This document shows, piece by piece, positions 63,475 to 64,000 of a stretch of DNA of 64,000 nt. The stretch covers positions 124,001 through 188,000 of the forward strand of contig NZ_BDAG01000004.1 in assembly GCF_002091715.1 (NCBI RefSeq), in the 5' to 3' direction. Every line of letters begins with the position of its first letter. The first letter of the stretch is position 1. Both the position numbers and the translations under genes were made by a program. This stretch comes from Pseudomonas migulae NBRC 103157 (GTDB lineage: Bacteria; Pseudomonadota; Gammaproteobacteria; Pseudomonadales; Pseudomonadaceae). Below the pieces are notes generated by a model, which did not search any database, had not been told where the DNA came from, and was given only the letters and a program-made list of their open reading frames with translations.

Positions 63475-64000
63475 TCAGTTGTAGCCTCCTTTGCTCGGCT
63501 CACGGGCGGATGCTGTGGTGGTTCGCAGGCTCTGCGCCAGTTCCACCAGCTGAACGAACTCTGCGCGCAGACCGAATCGATCTTCGCCTCGCGCACCACG
63601 AGCCAAGGCTTCGGTGTCCTTCAGGCTGAAATCACCGGTGTAACGGCCGTCCTTGAGCTGCTGGGAAAACGCCGCCACGGCCGCCGCAAAACGCAGGTCG
63701 TCACTGGCCTTGCCTTCTGCCCCTCCTGCAATTGGATGCTCGATCAAGCGACTTTTCCCACCTTCGGGCGGTTGATAACGCACACGCAGCATTGCAAATT
63801 CTCCGTTAATCCCGGAAACAACCGAATCGGACCTGCCATACCGCAACGGCTCCAACCAACCCTTCTCCCCCTTCGGAACAATTTCGTACAGCGCCGTGAC
63901 CGTATGCCCTGCGCCGATTTCACCGGCATCAACCTTGTCGTTGCTGAAATCTTCACGCTTCAACGCGCGATTCTCATACCCCAACAAACGGTACTCGCTG
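63475..64000 (-). CDS. VWA-domain protein, YfbK-like (C-terminal part)
   Basis: The last 170 or so residues of a larger protein whose start lies beyond the window end. MLGYENRALKREDFSNDKVD, then GHTVTALYEIVP and DLRFAAAVAAFSQQLKDGRY, match the DUF3520 tail of YfbK-type von Willebrand factor A proteins. It precedes the sigma-factor gene by one base, so the operon runs VWA protein, sigma, anti-sigma, small acidic protein. Confidence 0.8.
   Translation of the reverse strand, partial: SEYRLLGYENRALKREDFSNDKVDAGEIGAGHTVTALYEIVPKGEKGWLEPLRYGRSDSVVSGINGEFAMLRVRYQPPEGGKSRLIEHPIAGGAEGKASDDLRFAAAVAAFSQQLKDGRYTGDFSLKDTEALARGARGEDRFGLRAEFVQLVELAQSLRTTTASAREPSKGGYN

Overview
This is a chromosomal window from a Pseudomonas species of the P. 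fluorescens group. The evidence is high GC, dense paired REP palindromes of the fluorescent-pseudomonad type in most intergenic gaps, and a gene order that I recall from P. aeruginosa PAO1 (cysA-cysW-cysT-sbp-oscA, then an EAL/GGDEF gene, then desA; also gabT-gabD; also a triABC-type efflux operon). No species call is attempted.

Layout. 1-11.75 kb is a sulfur-scavenging region: D-cysteine desulfhydrase, a cystine ABC transporter, two SfnB-type flavin enzymes behind a 22-codon leader peptide, a flavin-dependent monooxygenase and a MetQNI-type importer. 11.8-15.4 kb holds an RHS polymorphic-toxin gene without a visible immunity gene and a small methyltransferase. 15.5-20.8 kb is a TriABC-like RND pump with two membrane fusion proteins. 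21-30.5 kb is mixed: an AAA ATPase, a decayed amino-acid ABC transporter, a second MetQ-like protein, a sigma-54 activator that ends in a REP element, a hydrolase, a fatty-acid desaturase with a divergent AraC regulator, a receiver-only response regulator fragment, a Crp/Fnr regulator and an Mpo1-like membrane protein. 30.6-34.9 kb is the sulfate transporter with oscA. 35-44 kb carries cyclic-di-GMP enzymes, desA, an HDOD response regulator and gabT/gabD.

44.4-61.9 kb is an integrated P4-like satellite or genomic island in the 3' end of tRNA-Arg(CCG). It has an integrase with repeated arm sites, an AlpA regulator, a C4-type antisense RNA with matching target sites, small satellite genes and a 963-residue DUF927-type primase/helicase. 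Its right end carries an origin-like region with two iteron arrays and three copies of a 62-nt element. Its AT-rich cargo (54.0-59.9 kb) is the most interesting part. A 981-residue protein joins an N-terminal MORC/Hsp90-like GHKL ATPase to a C-terminal histidine-kinase-like module. It overlaps a 566-residue receiver-domain protein, which converges on a C5-cytosine DNA methyltransferase. I infer an anti-phage or restriction-like phosphorelay system. A gene made of twelve 17-residue His/Cys repeats closes the island. Beyond the right attachment site the backbone resumes with an ECF sigma factor, its anti-sigma partner and a VWA-domain protein cut by the window end.
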